From assembly GCA_900618425.1 (NCBI GenBank), contig UZAN01044089.1:19270-36379 (forward strand): DNA of 17,110 nucleotides. The letters are read 5' to 3'. The stretch's first letter is position 1. Each line of letters opens with the position of its first letter. This stretch comes from Echinostoma caproni (taxonomy: Eukaryota; Platyhelminthes; Trematoda; Plagiorchiida; Echinostomatidae). The notes under the pieces were generated by a model. It worked only from the letters and a program-made list of their open reading frames with translations, was not told where the DNA came from and searched no databases. Below are positions 16,860 through 17,110 of this stretch, one piece after another. A program made the position numbers and the translations under genes.

Positions 16860-17110
16860 CGGAACAAAATTTTCATCCCACATATTTCATTTTCATTTTC
16901 TTATTTCAAGGTAGAAGAAGATGTAAGAAACAGATGAATTCAGTAACCAGGTATTTATACACATGTCAATGGTCAGCGATCGTTTCATGTGAATTCGTCA
17001 TGCATAAGGCCGCGATTGTTAACTTTTCTTGCATCTAATTTCAAACAGCTTTAGCAAATAATTTACAGTAACTGCTTGAGCAAACAAATGTTTACCATTA
17101 CGTGACTGGT
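16860..17110. other. No supported gene
   Basis: A plus frame (16778-17038) crosses the hairpin and has no recognisable domain. Nothing else was seen before the window ends. Confidence 0.45.

Noticed and set aside
16575..17038. Two opposing genes sharing the peptide SSRIPCHK
   Set aside because: The shared peptide comes from the 26-bp inverted repeat being read from both sides, not from homologous genes.
1..17110. CRISPR array, operon or phage-type system
   Set aside because: No direct-repeat and spacer pattern, no Shine-Dalgarno-led gene clusters and no long adjacent ORFs are present. The retroelements and tRNA-derived SINEs point to an animal genome.

Overview
This window looks like repeat-rich, gene-poor DNA from an invertebrate animal genome. 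A trematode flatworm is the best guess. That rests on the element mix (a CR1/Jockey-type LINE, a Penelope-like element with RT and GIY-YIG parts, tRNA-derived SINEs), on short degenerate repeats, and on the absence of any bacterial gene layout. The taxon is an inference, not something proven here. Most open reading frames are short, overlap on both strands and match no protein family I recognise. No intact, confidently coding host gene was found.

Positions 1-10590 are mostly anonymous sequence carrying scattered small elements. These are a G-tract (1543-1560), two copies of one SINE body (2603-2790, headless; 9800-10070, with a tRNA-like head), a tRNA-Leu(UAA)-like gene on the minus strand (2922-3006), a degenerate short-motif region (about 3420-3740), a second SINE family present as an inverted pair (5895-6090 minus, 6168-6255 plus), a tRNA-like unit lacking its anticodon arm (7914-7972 minus), and the 3' tail of a Penelope-like element (9061-9275 minus). 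A weak candidate for a small spliced gene with a 47-nt intron lies at 6996-7336.

Positions about 10590-14510 hold the main structure. A decayed non-LTR retrotransposon on the plus strand shows, in order, an APE-type endonuclease, a linker, an RT N-terminal half, the RT YADD motif and a C-terminal region. Its RT is split by a 5'-truncated Penelope-like element on the minus strand (12367-13772), which keeps RT motifs and a GIY-YIG endonuclease. The insertion is bounded by a 17-bp target-site duplication with one mismatch (12350-12366 and 13773-13789), so the order of events can be read directly: LINE first, Penelope-like element second. The LINE has many stops and frame changes. The Penelope-like copy has one stop and one frameshift in the parts read.

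Positions 14510-17110 carry an (AT)n tract and an 8-bp palindromic tandem repeat just after the LINE, a C-tract, two acidic open frames that may be remnants of an unidentified protein (15257-15743), and a nearly perfect 26-bp inverted repeat with a 4-nt loop (16800-16855).
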